From Pseudomonadales bacterium (GTDB lineage Bacteria; Pseudomonadota; Gammaproteobacteria; Pseudomonadales; Ketobacteraceae), in contig PAPM01000029.1 in assembly GCA_002708905.1 (NCBI GenBank), positions 1 to 64,000 on the forward strand: 64,000 nt of DNA, in the 5' to 3' direction. Position 1 is the first letter of the stretch. Each line of letters starts with the position of its first letter. Position numbers and translations under genes: made by a program. Shown here in pieces: positions 1 through 8,842 of this stretch. Under the pieces are notes generated by a model that saw nothing but the letters and a program-made list of their open reading frames with translations, did no database searches and was not told the DNA's origin.

Positions 1-16
1 AGTGCACGAATAGCTG

Positions 17-57
17 TTGACTTGCATCAATCCGAATCAACAACGCACTCCTATACT
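17..57 (+). promoter_or_regulatory. FNR/Dnr-type box and -10 element of the nos operon
   Basis: Seen: TTGAC-TTGC-ATCAA at 17-30 matches the FNR/Dnr consensus TTGAT-N4-ATCAA at 9 of 10 fixed positions. TATACT at 52-57 is a plausible -10. The box centre (23.5) lies about 41.5 bases before the start expected from that -10 (near 65), the geometry of class II activation by FNR/CRP-family regulators. Known: nos genes are commonly activated by FNR, Dnr or Nnr under low oxygen and nitric oxide. Inference: this is the nosR promoter. The regulator itself is not in the window. Confidence 0.7.
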
Positions 58-115
58 GCCTGGGCACCTGCGACAAATTGTCGCACCCATCCATGAATCG
101 CGCGGCGAGGACCCA

Positions 116-2263
116 ATGCTTTGTCACCCTTTGCGCAGTATGGGCGTAATGTTTTCTTCCTTAGTTATCTTGATGGTGCTGTTTTTCCCTGGCCACACTA
201 TAGCCGCACTGCAACTCGACCCGGACCATCAACAACGCTTGCTGTCACCCTTTAGCGCAGAGGCAACACTGGGTGAATGGGACACAGAACGCAAAATCTG
301 GCCTATCAAGGCAGACGGCGCTGTGGTGGGATATGGCTTTGAAACCGTCGACCAATTCAACATCCCCGCCTATTCAGGCAAGCCCATCAATATTCTAATG
401 GCCTTGGATCTGGATGGGGTGATTCGTTGCGCCTGGGTGCTGTCACATCATGAACCGATTCTGCTGGTGGGTATTCCTGAGAAGAAACTGTGGGACTTCG
501 CCAAACAGTATGAAGGCTATGCCATCACGGATCATATTCGAGTCGGCCACAGTGCCGATGAGCACAACAAAGCCGTCGATGCTGTAACCGGCGCCACCGT
601 TACCATCATGGTGGTGCACGAGGCTATCCTGCGCTCTGCGAAGAAAGTGGCGCAAGCAGTGGGCCTAAAGGCCACGCTGGCAACCCAACAGATTAGCGCG
701 ACAGTAAAAAAAGATTTCTATCAACCCGCAAATTGGGCGGGGATGACCGGGGACGGTTCCATCCGCCGCCTGCGATTGAGCCAAGCCGATGTGGACAGTG
801 CATTTGCCAATACCAAAGACAATACCAAAGGCGTACAACACCAGCACGGCCGTAGTGAAAAAGATCAGCAGAACACTTTCATCGATCTCTATTACGGATA
901 CCTGAATATACCCAGTATCGGCCGCAATCTGTTGGGTGACAGCGAATACCAATGGCTGATGGAAGAGCTGGGCCCGAATGCCCACGCCATCGCTGTTATG
1001 AGTAACGGTGAATATTCCTTCAAGGGCTCAGGTTATGTTCGCGGTGGCATCTTTGATCGCCTGCAGCTGAGCCAGGATGGAATTCAGATCAGTTTCCGCG
1101 ATGTGGATTACTATCGCCTCAACGATGTGTACGCCGAAGGTATGCCCGATTTTTCGGAAATGGCGATCTTTATCATACGTGATAGCTACCAGTTTGACCC
1201 GGCCGCCCCTTGGCAGGTGGAATTACTGGTACGCCGCCAGACCGGACCGGTGGAGAGCATTTTTGTGACCTTTGAAGGCCAATACCAGCTCCCCGACTAC
1301 CTGTTGGAACAACCGGCGCCGGTGGCCGCTGAAATGGAAGCCGACCTGCCTGTCTGGGTCAGCATTTGGCAACAGCGCAGTTTTCAGATCGGCGTCCTGA
1401 TCTCCAGCCTATTGCTGTTGACCGGCATCATCTTTTTCCAGGACTGGCTGGGGCGCTATCCCCGACTGCTGCATAACCTGCGTCGCGGCTTCCTGATTTA
1501 TACCGTGTTCTTCCTGGGCTGGTATGCCATGGGCCAGCTGTCCATCGTGAACGTGCTCACGTTCACCCACGCCTTAATGGGGGATTTCCGCTGGGAACTG
1601 TTTTTGATGGATCCGCTGATTTTCATCCTCTGGGGCTTCACCGCCGCCACCATTGTGCTTTGGGGGAGGGGTATTTTCTGCGGCTGGCTGTGCCCCTTCG
1701 GCGCACTGCAGGAACTGCTCAATGAGCTGGCCCGCAAGCTCAAGATCAAGCAGATCGAGCCCCCCTTCGCAGTACACGAACGGCTGTGGGCAGTTAAGTA
1801 CATCATCCTGTTGGCCCTGTTCGGCATCTCGCTGGAATCCATGGCCACGGCTGAACGTTATGCCGAAGTGGAGCCGTTCAAAACCACTTTTTTGCTGGTA
1901 TTCCAGCGCGAGTGGTGGTTTGCCGCCTGGGCCCTGCTACTGCTGTTTGTATCCCTGTTTACCCGCAAGGTGTACTGCCGCTACATCTGCCCACTGGGCG
2001 CGGCGCTGGCCATCCCCACCAAATTGCGTTTGTTTGACTGGCTCAAGCGACGCAAGGAATGCGGCAGCCCCTGTCAATTATGTGCAGTGGAATGTGAAAT
2101 TCAGGCGATTCACCCGGACGGCACCATTAACGCTAACGAATGCCATCACTGTCTGGACTGCCAGATGACTTATCACAACCCGAACAAGTGTCCGCCTTTG
2201 ATTAACAAAGCCAAGAAGCGCAAATCCAGACCCGAAAACCTGATTGATACCGTAACTACCTGA
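116..2263 (+). CDS. nosR: NosR, FMN and iron-sulfur membrane regulator/electron donor for N2O reductase
   Basis: NosR is needed for nos expression and for electron supply to N2O reductase during turnover. Seen: an N-terminal hydrophobic signal/anchor, then a periplasmic FMN-binding domain with the covalent flavin motif DAVTGATVT (about 577-603), several membrane segments in the C-terminal half, two CxxxCP polyferredoxin motifs (CGWLCP, CRYICP) and a cytoplasmic cysteine-rich [4Fe-4S] tail. The start is ATG 116, preceded by GAGGA at 107-111. An earlier in-frame TTG at 17 lies inside the FNR-type box and is rejected. The protein would be 715 residues, normal for NosR. First gene of nosRZDFYL, 15 bp before nosZ. 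Confidence 0.95.
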   Translation: MLCHPLRSMGVMFSSLVILMVLFFPGHTIAALQLDPDHQQRLLSPFSAEATLGEWDTERKIWPIKADGAVVGYGFETVDQFNIPAYSGKPINILMALDLDGVIRCAWVLSHHEPILLVGIPEKKLWDFAKQYEGYAITDHIRVGHSADEHNKAVDAVTGATVTIMVVHEAILRSAKKVAQAVGLKATLATQQISATVKKDFYQPANWAGMTGDGSIRRLRLSQADVDSAFANTKDNTKGVQHQHGRSEKDQQNTFIDLYYGYLNIPSIGRNLLGDSEYQWLMEELGPNAHAIAVMSNGEYSFKGSGYVRGGIFDRLQLSQDGIQISFRDVDYYRLNDVYAEGMPDFSEMAIFIIRDSYQFDPAAPWQVELLVRRQTGPVESIFVTFEGQYQLPDYLLEQPAPVAAEMEADLPVWVSIWQQRSFQIGVLISSLLLLTGIIFFQDWLGRYPRLLHNLRRGFLIYTVFFLGWYAMGQLSIVNVLTFTHALMGDFRWELFLMDPLIFILWGFTAATIVLWGRGIFCGWLCPFGALQELLNELARKLKIKQIEPPFAVHERLWAVKYIILLALFGISLESMATAERYAEVEPFKTTFLLVFQREWWFAAWALLLLFVSLFTRKVYCRYICPLGAALAIPTKLRLFDWLKRRKECGSPCQLCAVECEIQAIHPDGTINANECHHCLDCQMTYHNPNKCPPLINKAKKRKSRPENLIDTVTT

Positions 2264-2278
2264 TATTGGAGAAACACT

Positions 2279-4168
2279 ATGGACGACCAAAACAACGATG
2301 AACAACCCACCGTAAGTCGCCGGGGGTTCCTGGGCGCTGGCACCTTGGCCGGCGCCGCCGGTATGGCCGGCATCACAGGATTTGGCAGCGCCATCATGAG
2401 TCGGGAGGCGTTTGCCAAGGCGGCCAAGGACGCTATGGCAAATGCCACGATTCACCCCGGTGAACTGGATGAATACTATGGCTTCTGGAGTGGTGGCCAT
2501 TCCGGCGAAGTCCGCATCCTGGGTTTGCCCTCCATGCGGGAGCTGATGCGCATTCCTGTATTCAATATCGACTCCGCCACCGGCTGGGGCCTGACCGACG
2601 AAAGCAAACGGGTGAAGGGCGATTCCAAAGAGGTGCTGTGCGGCGATGCTCACCATCCACACATGTCCATGAGCGACGGCCACTACGACGGCAAGTACGT
2701 ATTCATCAACGACAAGTTGAATACCCGCGTGGCGCGTATCCGTTGCGACATCATGAAGTGCGATAAGATCCTGACTATTCCCAACGTGCAGGCCATTCAC
2801 GGTTTGCGGGTGCAAAAAGTGCCGTACACCAAATACGTATTCTGTAATGGAGAGTTCCGCATCCCCCAACCCAATGACGGTCGCGACCTGAACGATCCCA
2901 GCAAATATTTCACCATGTACAACGCAGTGGATGCGGAAACGATGGAAATGGCGTTCCAGGTGATTGTGGACGGCAACCTGGACAATACCGACGCCGATTA
3001 CAGCGGCCGCTTCACCGCCGCCACCTGTTACAACTCGGAAGAAGGCACTTCGCTGGCGGAAACCATGCGCAATGAACGGGACTGGGCAGTGGTGTTCGAC
3101 ATTCACGCCATCGAAAAGGCAGTTAAAGCGGGAAAATATACCACCATCGGCGATTCCAAGGTGCCGGTGCTGGATGGCCGCGCCAAGGCCAATAGCCCCT
3201 TCACCCGCTACATCCCGGTGCCAAAATCCCCGCACGGCTTGAATACTTCCCCCGACGGCAAATACTTTGTGGCCAACGGCAAACTGTCACCCACCGTCAC
3301 AGTGATCGCCATCGACAAACTACCGGATCTGTTTGCCGGCAAGATCAAGGAAAGGGACGCCGTAGTGGCCGAACCAGAACTGGGGCTGGGCCCGCTGCAC
3401 ACAGCATTTGATGGTCGGGGTAATGCCTACACCACGCTCTTCATCGACAGCCAAATCTGTAAATGGAGTGTGGCTGATGCCGTCAAAGCCTATCAGGGCG
3501 AGAAAGTAAATTACATCAAACAAAAACTGGATGTACATTACCAACCCGGCCACAACCACACAACCATGGGCGAAACCCGGGATGCTGACGGCAAGTATCT
3601 AGTCTCACTGTGCAAATTCTCCAAAGACCGCTTCCTGCCGGTAGGCCCGCTGCACGCAGAAAACGATCAGCTGATCGACATTTCCGGCGAAGAGATGAAG
3701 CTAGTGCACGACGGGCCCACTTTCGCTGAGCCCCACGACTGTATGATTGTGCACCGCAGCAAAATGAAACCGTTGAAAATCTGGAAACGGGATGACCCAT
3801 TCTTTGCCGACACCGCAGCCATCGCCAAAAAAGACGGCATCACCCTGGAGCGCGACAGCAAAGTCATCCGCGATGGAAACAAGGTCCGGGTGTACATGAC
3901 CTCCATGGCCCCGAGTTTTGCACTCACGGAGTTCAAAGTCAAAACCGGTGATGAAGTCACCGTAATCATCACCAATATGGACAAAATTGAGGATGTAACT
4001 CACGGCTTCGCCCTATGCCAACATGGTGTAAGTATGGAGATCGGTCCGCAGCAAACCAGCTCGATCACCTTTACGGCCGGAAAACCCGGTTTGTACTGGT
4101 ACTACTGCCATTGGTTCTGTCACGCACTGCACATGGAAATGCGCGGCCGCATGATGGTCGAGGCCTGA
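2279..4168 (+). CDS. nosZ: Nitrous oxide reductase NosZ (clade I, Tat-exported)
   Basis: Terminal denitrification enzyme, reducing N2O to N2 in the periplasm. Seen: twin-arginine signal SRRGFLG (R14, R15), which marks the Tat-dependent clade I type. A seven-bladed propeller region follows with CuZ ligand motif DAHHPH (H125, H126, H128). The C-terminal cupredoxin domain has the complete CuA site: H575, then C610-x3-C614-x3-H618-x2-M621. Length of 629 residues is usual. ATG 2279 follows GGAG with good spacing. It lies 15 bp after nosR and 2 bp before nosD, so it is cotranscribed. No key ligand is missing. The organism can probably consume N2O; no other denitrification genes are in the window. 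Confidence 0.98.
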   Translation: MDDQNNDEQPTVSRRGFLGAGTLAGAAGMAGITGFGSAIMSREAFAKAAKDAMANATIHPGELDEYYGFWSGGHSGEVRILGLPSMRELMRIPVFNIDSATGWGLTDESKRVKGDSKEVLCGDAHHPHMSMSDGHYDGKYVFINDKLNTRVARIRCDIMKCDKILTIPNVQAIHGLRVQKVPYTKYVFCNGEFRIPQPNDGRDLNDPSKYFTMYNAVDAETMEMAFQVIVDGNLDNTDADYSGRFTAATCYNSEEGTSLAETMRNERDWAVVFDIHAIEKAVKAGKYTTIGDSKVPVLDGRAKANSPFTRYIPVPKSPHGLNTSPDGKYFVANGKLSPTVTVIAIDKLPDLFAGKIKERDAVVAEPELGLGPLHTAFDGRGNAYTTLFIDSQICKWSVADAVKAYQGEKVNYIKQKLDVHYQPGHNHTTMGETRDADGKYLVSLCKFSKDRFLPVGPLHAENDQLIDISGEEMKLVHDGPTFAEPHDCMIVHRSKMKPLKIWKRDDPFFADTAAIAKKDGITLERDSKVIRDGNKVRVYMTSMAPSFALTEFKVKTGDEVTVIITNMDKIEDVTHGFALCQHGVSMEIGPQQTSSITFTAGKPGLYWYYCHWFCHALHMEMRGRMMVEA

Positions 4169-4170
4169 TC

Positions 4171-5466
4171 GTGTTGAGAGTTGTGCTGTGCGCTATCACG
4201 TTATTCCTTCTGCCAACCGTACTCCAGGCGGTAACGGTAACGGACAGCACGACTCTGCAACAAGCACTACAACAAAAACAGCCCTTCATTAAACTTGGCC
4301 CCGGTAACTACCGGGGCAATTTTCTGATCACGCACCGCGCTGAACTTCAGTGTGAACCAGATGCGGTGATTGATGCCGAACACCAAGGAGACGCGCTACG
4401 CATCAGCGCCGCCCACGTTACCATAGAGGGCTGCACCATCATTAACTGGGGCGCAGACCTGACCGCCATGAACGCGGGCATCTTTATAGAGAAACAGGCC
4501 GGCTCCGTTCACATCACCCGCAATACATTGCAGGGTGATACCTTCGGTATCTGGGTTGATGCCAGCCACGATGCACTGATCACTCACAACCGCATCGAAG
4601 GCAATCTCAACATTCGTTCCCAGGATCGCGGTAACGGCATTCACCTATACGCGGCCCAGGGGGCCAACGTCGCCTACAACGAAGTCTGGCACACCCGCGA
4701 CGGCATCTATATCGATACCAGCAACGGCAACCGTCTGCACAGCAATCATCTACATCATTTGCGCTACGGGGTGCATTACATGTACTCCCATCACAACGAG
4801 GTGTCTCACAACCGCACCCATCACACCCGCACCGGCTATGCCCTGATGCAATCCAAACATCTGCTGGTATTTGGCAATCTATCCGATCAGGATGAGAACT
4901 ACGGCATCCTGATGAACTTTATTACCGAATCTCACATCCACAACAACCAGATCAGCAATGTGCAAACAGGCAGCAACCCGACCGGCACTGGCTCCATCGT
5001 CGGTGCCGAAGGCAAGGCCTTGTTTATCTACAACTCGGTGTTCAACGTTATCGAAAACAACATTTTTCAGAGTTCAGATTTAGGTATCCATCTCACTGCC
5101 GGGTCGGAAGATAACCGCATCAGCGGCAATGCCTTTATTCAGAATCGCCAGCAGGTGAAGTACGTGTCTAACCGTACCCAGGAATGGTCCTATGAAGAAC
5201 ACGGCAATTACTGGAGCGATTATCTGGGTTGGGATCGCAATAACAACGGTGTAGGAGACACCGCCTATGAACCCAATGACGCCATGGATAAATTGCTGTG
5301 GACCTATCCACTGGCAAGACTACTGATCAACAGCCCGGCGGTGGAAACCCTACGCTGGATTCAAAAAACCTTTCCGGTATTACGCTCACCCGGTGTGCAG
5401 GATAGCTATCCACTGATGGCACCACCCGACGCCTCAATTGCCCTGGTGCAAGGAGCAACCCAATGA
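4171..5466 (+). CDS. nosD: NosD, periplasmic beta-helix copper-site maturation protein
   Basis: NosD works with the NosFY ABC transporter in assembling the CuZ sulfide-bridged copper cluster of NosZ. Seen: a short hydrophobic signal peptide, then a long right-handed parallel beta-helix rich in N-x-I/N-x-x-H turns (NRIEGN, NHLHHL, NNIFQS), typical of the NosD/CASH fold. The start chosen is GTG 4171, two bases after the nosZ stop, with GAGG about seven bases upstream; it gives a clean signal sequence and 431 residues. A longer frame reaching back into nosZ is rejected because it would add coding from the NosZ CuA region. The stop overlaps nosF by ATGA. Confidence 0.93.
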   Translation: MLRVVLCAITLFLLPTVLQAVTVTDSTTLQQALQQKQPFIKLGPGNYRGNFLITHRAELQCEPDAVIDAEHQGDALRISAAHVTIEGCTIINWGADLTAMNAGIFIEKQAGSVHITRNTLQGDTFGIWVDASHDALITHNRIEGNLNIRSQDRGNGIHLYAAQGANVAYNEVWHTRDGIYIDTSNGNRLHSNHLHHLRYGVHYMYSHHNEVSHNRTHHTRTGYALMQSKHLLVFGNLSDQDENYGILMNFITESHIHNNQISNVQTGSNPTGTGSIVGAEGKALFIYNSVFNVIENNIFQSSDLGIHLTAGSEDNRISGNAFIQNRQQVKYVSNRTQEWSYEEHGNYWSDYLGWDRNNNGVGDTAYEPNDAMDKLLWTYPLARLLINSPAVETLRWIQKTFPVLRSPGVQDSYPLMAPPDASIALVQGATQ

Positions 5467-6392
5467 CGCTTATTCGATTGCATCAGGTGCAAAAACGCTT
5501 CGCCAATGTCGAAGCATTACAGGCTCTATCCCTGACCCTGGAGCCAGGCGAAGTACTGGGCCTGTTCGGCCACAACGGTGCCGGCAAGACCACCACAATG
5601 AAACTGATTTTGGGGCTGGAAAAACCCACCCAGGGCATAGTGGAGGTATTCGGACAAAGTCCCTGGCAACGGCATTTCAGCACGCTGCGGCATCAAATCG
5701 GTTTTCTGCCGGAAAGCGTGTCGTTTTACCCGCAATTAACCGGGCGCGAAGTACTGCACTACTTTGCCCGCCTGAAAAAAGTGGACACCCGACAGGCCGA
5801 CGGGCTGCTGGAGCGTATCGGCCTGACTCACGCAGTGAACCGTAAAGTAAAAACCTATTCCAAGGGCATGCGGCAGCGACTGGGACTGGCCCAGGCACTG
5901 CTCAGCCAACCCAAATTATTACTGCTGGATGAGCCCACCGTGGGCCTGGATCCGATCGCCACCCAGGAATTCTACGGCATGGTGGATGAACTTCGGGATC
6001 AGGGCTGCGGCGTCATCCTCTGCTCCCACGTGCTGCCTGGAGTGGAAAAACACATCAACCGCGCCGCCATACTGGGCCAGGGTCGCCTGCGGGCCCTGGG
6101 TTCCCTGGCGGAGTTACGGGCACAAGCCAATCTGCCCATGACTATCCGGGTCACCAGCGCCCTGGCCCGTTCCACCCTGCAACAGCAGTTGGCGGACCTG
6201 GAGATGAGCACTGAAACCATGCGCCCCATTAACGGCCACACCCTGGAGTGGGAATCCTCCCCCGGCAACAAAATGCGGATCCTGCGCCGCCTGGCGCAAC
6301 AGCCCGAGTTGGACGACATCAACATTCAGGAACCTTCCCTGGAAAGCCTGTACCGTCATTTTGTGGAACAACCCACCGAGGTGCGATCATGA
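5463..6392 (+). CDS. nosF: NosF, ABC transporter ATPase for N2O reductase maturation
   Basis: Cytoplasmic ATPase of the NosFY(D) system that supplies a sulfur species and metallochaperone action for CuZ assembly. Seen: Walker A GHNGAGKTTT near residues 36-45, ABC signature YSKGMRQR, and Walker B LLLLDEPTVGLDP followed by an H-loop region (CSHVLPG). The C-terminal extension is typical of NosF. ATG 5463 overlaps the nosD stop and the TGA overlaps the nosY start (ATGA both times), indicating translational coupling. Length of 309 residues is normal. Confidence 0.95.
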   Translation: MTLIRLHQVQKRFANVEALQALSLTLEPGEVLGLFGHNGAGKTTTMKLILGLEKPTQGIVEVFGQSPWQRHFSTLRHQIGFLPESVSFYPQLTGREVLHYFARLKKVDTRQADGLLERIGLTHAVNRKVKTYSKGMRQRLGLAQALLSQPKLLLLDEPTVGLDPIATQEFYGMVDELRDQGCGVILCSHVLPGVEKHINRAAILGQGRLRALGSLAELRAQANLPMTIRVTSALARSTLQQQLADLEMSTETMRPINGHTLEWESSPGNKMRILRRLAQQPELDDINIQEPSLESLYRHFVEQPTEVRS

Positions 6393-7213
6393 GCCCGATT
6401 CTCCACATTGCCCGCAAGGAACTGAAAGATGGCTTTCGCAATCGCTGGATTCTGGCCATCACCCTAATCTTCGCCCTACTGTCTGTTGGCATCAGCTGGT
6501 TGGGTGCCGCTGGCTCCGGGGTGATCGGCTTCACCTCCTTGCCCAACACCATCGTCAGTCTGGCCTCGCTGGCGGTATTCCTGATTCCCCTGATCGCCCT
6601 GTTTTTGGCCTATGATGCCATTGTCGGCGAAGACGAAGACGGCACCCTGCTGTTGCTGCTCACCTACCCACTGAGCAAGAGCCAGTTACTGCTGGGCAAA
6701 CTGCTGGGCCACGGTTCCATGATGGGCCTGTCCACCCTGCTGGGATTCGGGGCCAGTGCCATTACCATCCTGATCTTTGCCGAAGGGATCAACGGCCCGG
6801 ACGTCCTGCTTGCCTTTGGCGGCTTTGTTCTCTCTGCCACCCTGCTCGGCTGCGTGTTTCTTGGCTTTGCTTACGCCATCAGCGCCTGGGTGTCGGAGAA
6901 GTCCAAAGCCGCCGGCGGCGCCCTGCTGTTCTGGTTTACCTTTGTGCTGATTTTCGACCTGGCTCTGCTGGGTACGCTGGTGGCAACCGAAGGCCGCTTC
7001 CACCCGGAGCTGTTCCCGTTTCTGCTGCTACTGAACCCCACGGATGTGTTTCGCCTGATCAACCTGTTGGGGTTTGATGGTTCCGGGCAAGGGGTGCTTG
7101 CCGTAGCCCAGGATCTGTCCTTCGGCCCTGGGGTACTGTACAGCGTGCTGGTGCTGTGGCTGCTACTGCCCGTGGGCATTGCTTACCGGCTGTTCCTGAA
7201 ACGACCTCTGTAA
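6389..7213 (+). CDS. nosY: NosY, ABC-type membrane permease of the NosDFY system
   Basis: Inner-membrane partner of NosF. Seen: 274 residues with an N-terminal cytoplasmic ARKELKDGFRNRW segment, the usual ABC-2 permease entry, followed by about six membrane helices. The motif YDAIVGEDEDGTLLLLLTYPLSKSQ-like loop after the second helix is characteristic of NosY and related ABC-2 permeases. ATG 6389 overlaps the nosF stop (ATGA); a longer frame starting at 6248 lies within nosF and is rejected. nosL follows after 13 bp. Confidence 0.93.
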   Translation: MSPILHIARKELKDGFRNRWILAITLIFALLSVGISWLGAAGSGVIGFTSLPNTIVSLASLAVFLIPLIALFLAYDAIVGEDEDGTLLLLLTYPLSKSQLLLGKLLGHGSMMGLSTLLGFGASAITILIFAEGINGPDVLLAFGGFVLSATLLGCVFLGFAYAISAWVSEKSKAAGGALLFWFTFVLIFDLALLGTLVATEGRFHPELFPFLLLLNPTDVFRLINLLGFDGSGQGVLAVAQDLSFGPGVLYSVLVLWLLLPVGIAYRLFLKRPL

Positions 7214-7226
7214 CCGGGAGCCAACC

Positions 7227-7709
7227 ATGAAAGCATTGATGACCAGCCTGTGCCTTGGATTCTGCCTGCTGCTGACGGCCTGCCAGGAGGAAAACCCCAC
7301 CACAATCCTGACCCCGCAGGAGTTTACCCGTAGTGACGAATGCCACTTGTGCGGCATGGCCATCCTGGGATTTCCCGGCCCCAAAGGACAGGCACTGGTT
7401 GGCCGTCCGGCCCAGGTGGTGAAGTTCTGTTCCACCCGGGACCTGATCAGCTGGTACCTGCAGCCGGAAAACATCCCTAACACCAAGGCGCTGTTTGTTC
7501 ACGACATGGCCCGCAGTGATTGGCAGCATCCGGATGATCGCCATCTGATTGATGCCCGCGAGGCCTGGTATGTAGTGGGATCATCGCAGCGGGGTGCCAT
7601 GGGCCCCACCCTAGCCTCCTTCGCTACCGAAGAATCGGCAAAATCCTTTGCCAATCAACAAGGTGGTAATGTATTGTCGTTCTATGAACTGCGGTTAGAC
7701 CAACTATAA
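7227..7709 (+). CDS. nosL: NosL, copper-binding outer-membrane lipoprotein
   Basis: NosL delivers Cu(I) for NosZ maturation. Seen: lipoprotein signal with lipobox LTAC (C19), then the copper-binding motif DECHLCGM (C39, C42, M44) conserved in NosL. 160 residues, normal length, with a GGGAG-type ribosome site before ATG 7227. It is the last gene of the cluster; an apbE/nosX-type flavin transferase gene, often next to nosL, does not follow here, so flavinylation of NosR must be served from elsewhere. Confidence 0.95.
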   Translation: MKALMTSLCLGFCLLLTACQEENPTTILTPQEFTRSDECHLCGMAILGFPGPKGQALVGRPAQVVKFCSTRDLISWYLQPENIPNTKALFVHDMARSDWQHPDDRHLIDAREAWYVVGSSQRGAMGPTLASFATEESAKSFANQQGGNVLSFYELRLDQL

Positions 7710-7734
7710 TCCACCCTAGCAAACCGGGTGATTA
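7707..7734 (+). terminator. Hairpin at the end of nosL, possible operon end
   Basis: TAATCCACCC at 7707-7716 pairs with GGGTGATTA at 7726-7734, with one bulged base. The stem includes the nosL stop codon. No T run follows, so this is at best a weak or Rho-assisted terminator or an mRNA-stabilising 3' hairpin. Confidence 0.3.
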
Positions 7735-7871
7735 TCCGACAGGAGAACCAGCTCACAAAAAAGCACTCCGTTGCGCCCCTCAAGGGTCATCGGCCAGCCA
7801 AATACACTACACTTCTCAATACACAAGCCCGTACGGATTTACGCTGTACTGAAACGTTGCACTGAAATTCC

Positions 7872-8735
7872 ATGTTCCGAGTAACCGCCGTCATCACTGC
7901 CCTAGTGGCCATGCTTCTGCCCACCCTGAGTGGCGGGGCCACCAGCCAAAGCCCCTCCCAGTTCCGGGAAGAGCGGCCCAAGATTGCCATCATCCTGGAC
8001 GACCTGGGATACAACCGCCCGGCCGGTGAACAGGCCCTGCAACTGCCCGGCAACATTACCTACGCCATCATCCCATTCACGCCCCATAGCGTCCCGTTGG
8101 CCGAAGCGGCTTACAATCGCAATCGTGAAGTGATATTGCACATGCCCATGGAGAGCAGCGACCCAGCTCGACGGCTCGATGACGGTGGCCTCACCAGCGA
8201 CCTGGACGAACAGCAGGTGAAAGCCCGGGTACAGGAAGCGCTGAACGCTGTGCCCCACATCGTCGGGCTGAACAATCATATGGGCAGCAACGTCACCGCT
8301 GACGTGAACATCATGCATTGGCTAATGCAGGAAGTGCAGGATCGCCCACTGTTTTTTATCGACAGCATGACCAATCCTCATTCAGTGGCCAACAGTTCAG
8401 CCCTGCACTATCAAATCCCCTCACTGAAACGGGATATTTTCCTGGACAATGTGCAATCGGAAGCGGCTATCGACCGCATGTTCCAGTCGCTGGTGAGAAT
8501 TGCCCACAAGCGGGGACACGCCATCGCCATCGGCCATCCTTACCCCGCCACTCTGGAGTATCTGGCCGCTGCCTTGCCCCGCCTGGATGAAATGGGGGTC
8601 GAGTTGGTGGATGCCTCAGAACTGGTGATGTTTTACGGCCAGCCAGTGGACCAGCCCATTGACCTGAAAGAGATTATGGATGTCATCGTGGCCATGCCGG
8701 CCCCTGAGAGCCAACGGCTGAACTTTTCCAACTAA
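7872..8735 (+). CDS. YibQ-like divergent polysaccharide deacetylase family protein
   Basis: Seen: N-terminal hydrophobic signal, then IAIILDDLGYN, a typical opening of the divergent polysaccharide deacetylase (YibQ, DUF610) family, followed by ILHMPMES, LNNHMGSN and FFIDSMTN, motifs at the NodB-like active-site positions (Asp-Asp, His, Asp). 287 residues. Known: the family is periplasmic and usually lies by cell-envelope or mdoG-like genes; its substrate is not settled. There is no obvious operon partner: nosL ends 162 bp upstream and an unknown gene starts 107 bp downstream. No strong ribosome site precedes ATG 7872. Confidence 0.85.
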   Translation: MFRVTAVITALVAMLLPTLSGGATSQSPSQFREERPKIAIILDDLGYNRPAGEQALQLPGNITYAIIPFTPHSVPLAEAAYNRNREVILHMPMESSDPARRLDDGGLTSDLDEQQVKARVQEALNAVPHIVGLNNHMGSNVTADVNIMHWLMQEVQDRPLFFIDSMTNPHSVANSSALHYQIPSLKRDIFLDNVQSEAAIDRMFQSLVRIAHKRGHAIAIGHPYPATLEYLAAALPRLDEMGVELVDASELVMFYGQPVDQPIDLKEIMDVIVAMPAPESQRLNFSN

Positions 8736-8842
8736 GCATCATTCCGCAGCAAAGCGTGACCGACCCTTCACCCTGTACGCTCGTACTCACCCAGCGAGTG
8801 CGGTAACATTCGAACAACTCCACAGCCAACAGCCTCTTCCTT

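Noticed and set aside
17..115. N-terminal extension of NosR from TTG 17
   Set aside because: The TTG lies inside the FNR-type box and before the expected transcript start; ATG 116 has a ribosome site and gives the signal sequence at the N-terminus.
2078..3235. Long open frame on the minus strand opposite nosZ
   Set aside because: Shadow of nosR/nosZ; no ribosome site, no known domain, and the plus-strand gene is certain.
4015..4170. Upstream extension of NosD into nosZ
   Set aside because: It would overlap the NosZ CuA domain by about 150 bp and hide the signal peptide; GTG 4171 with GAGG is better.
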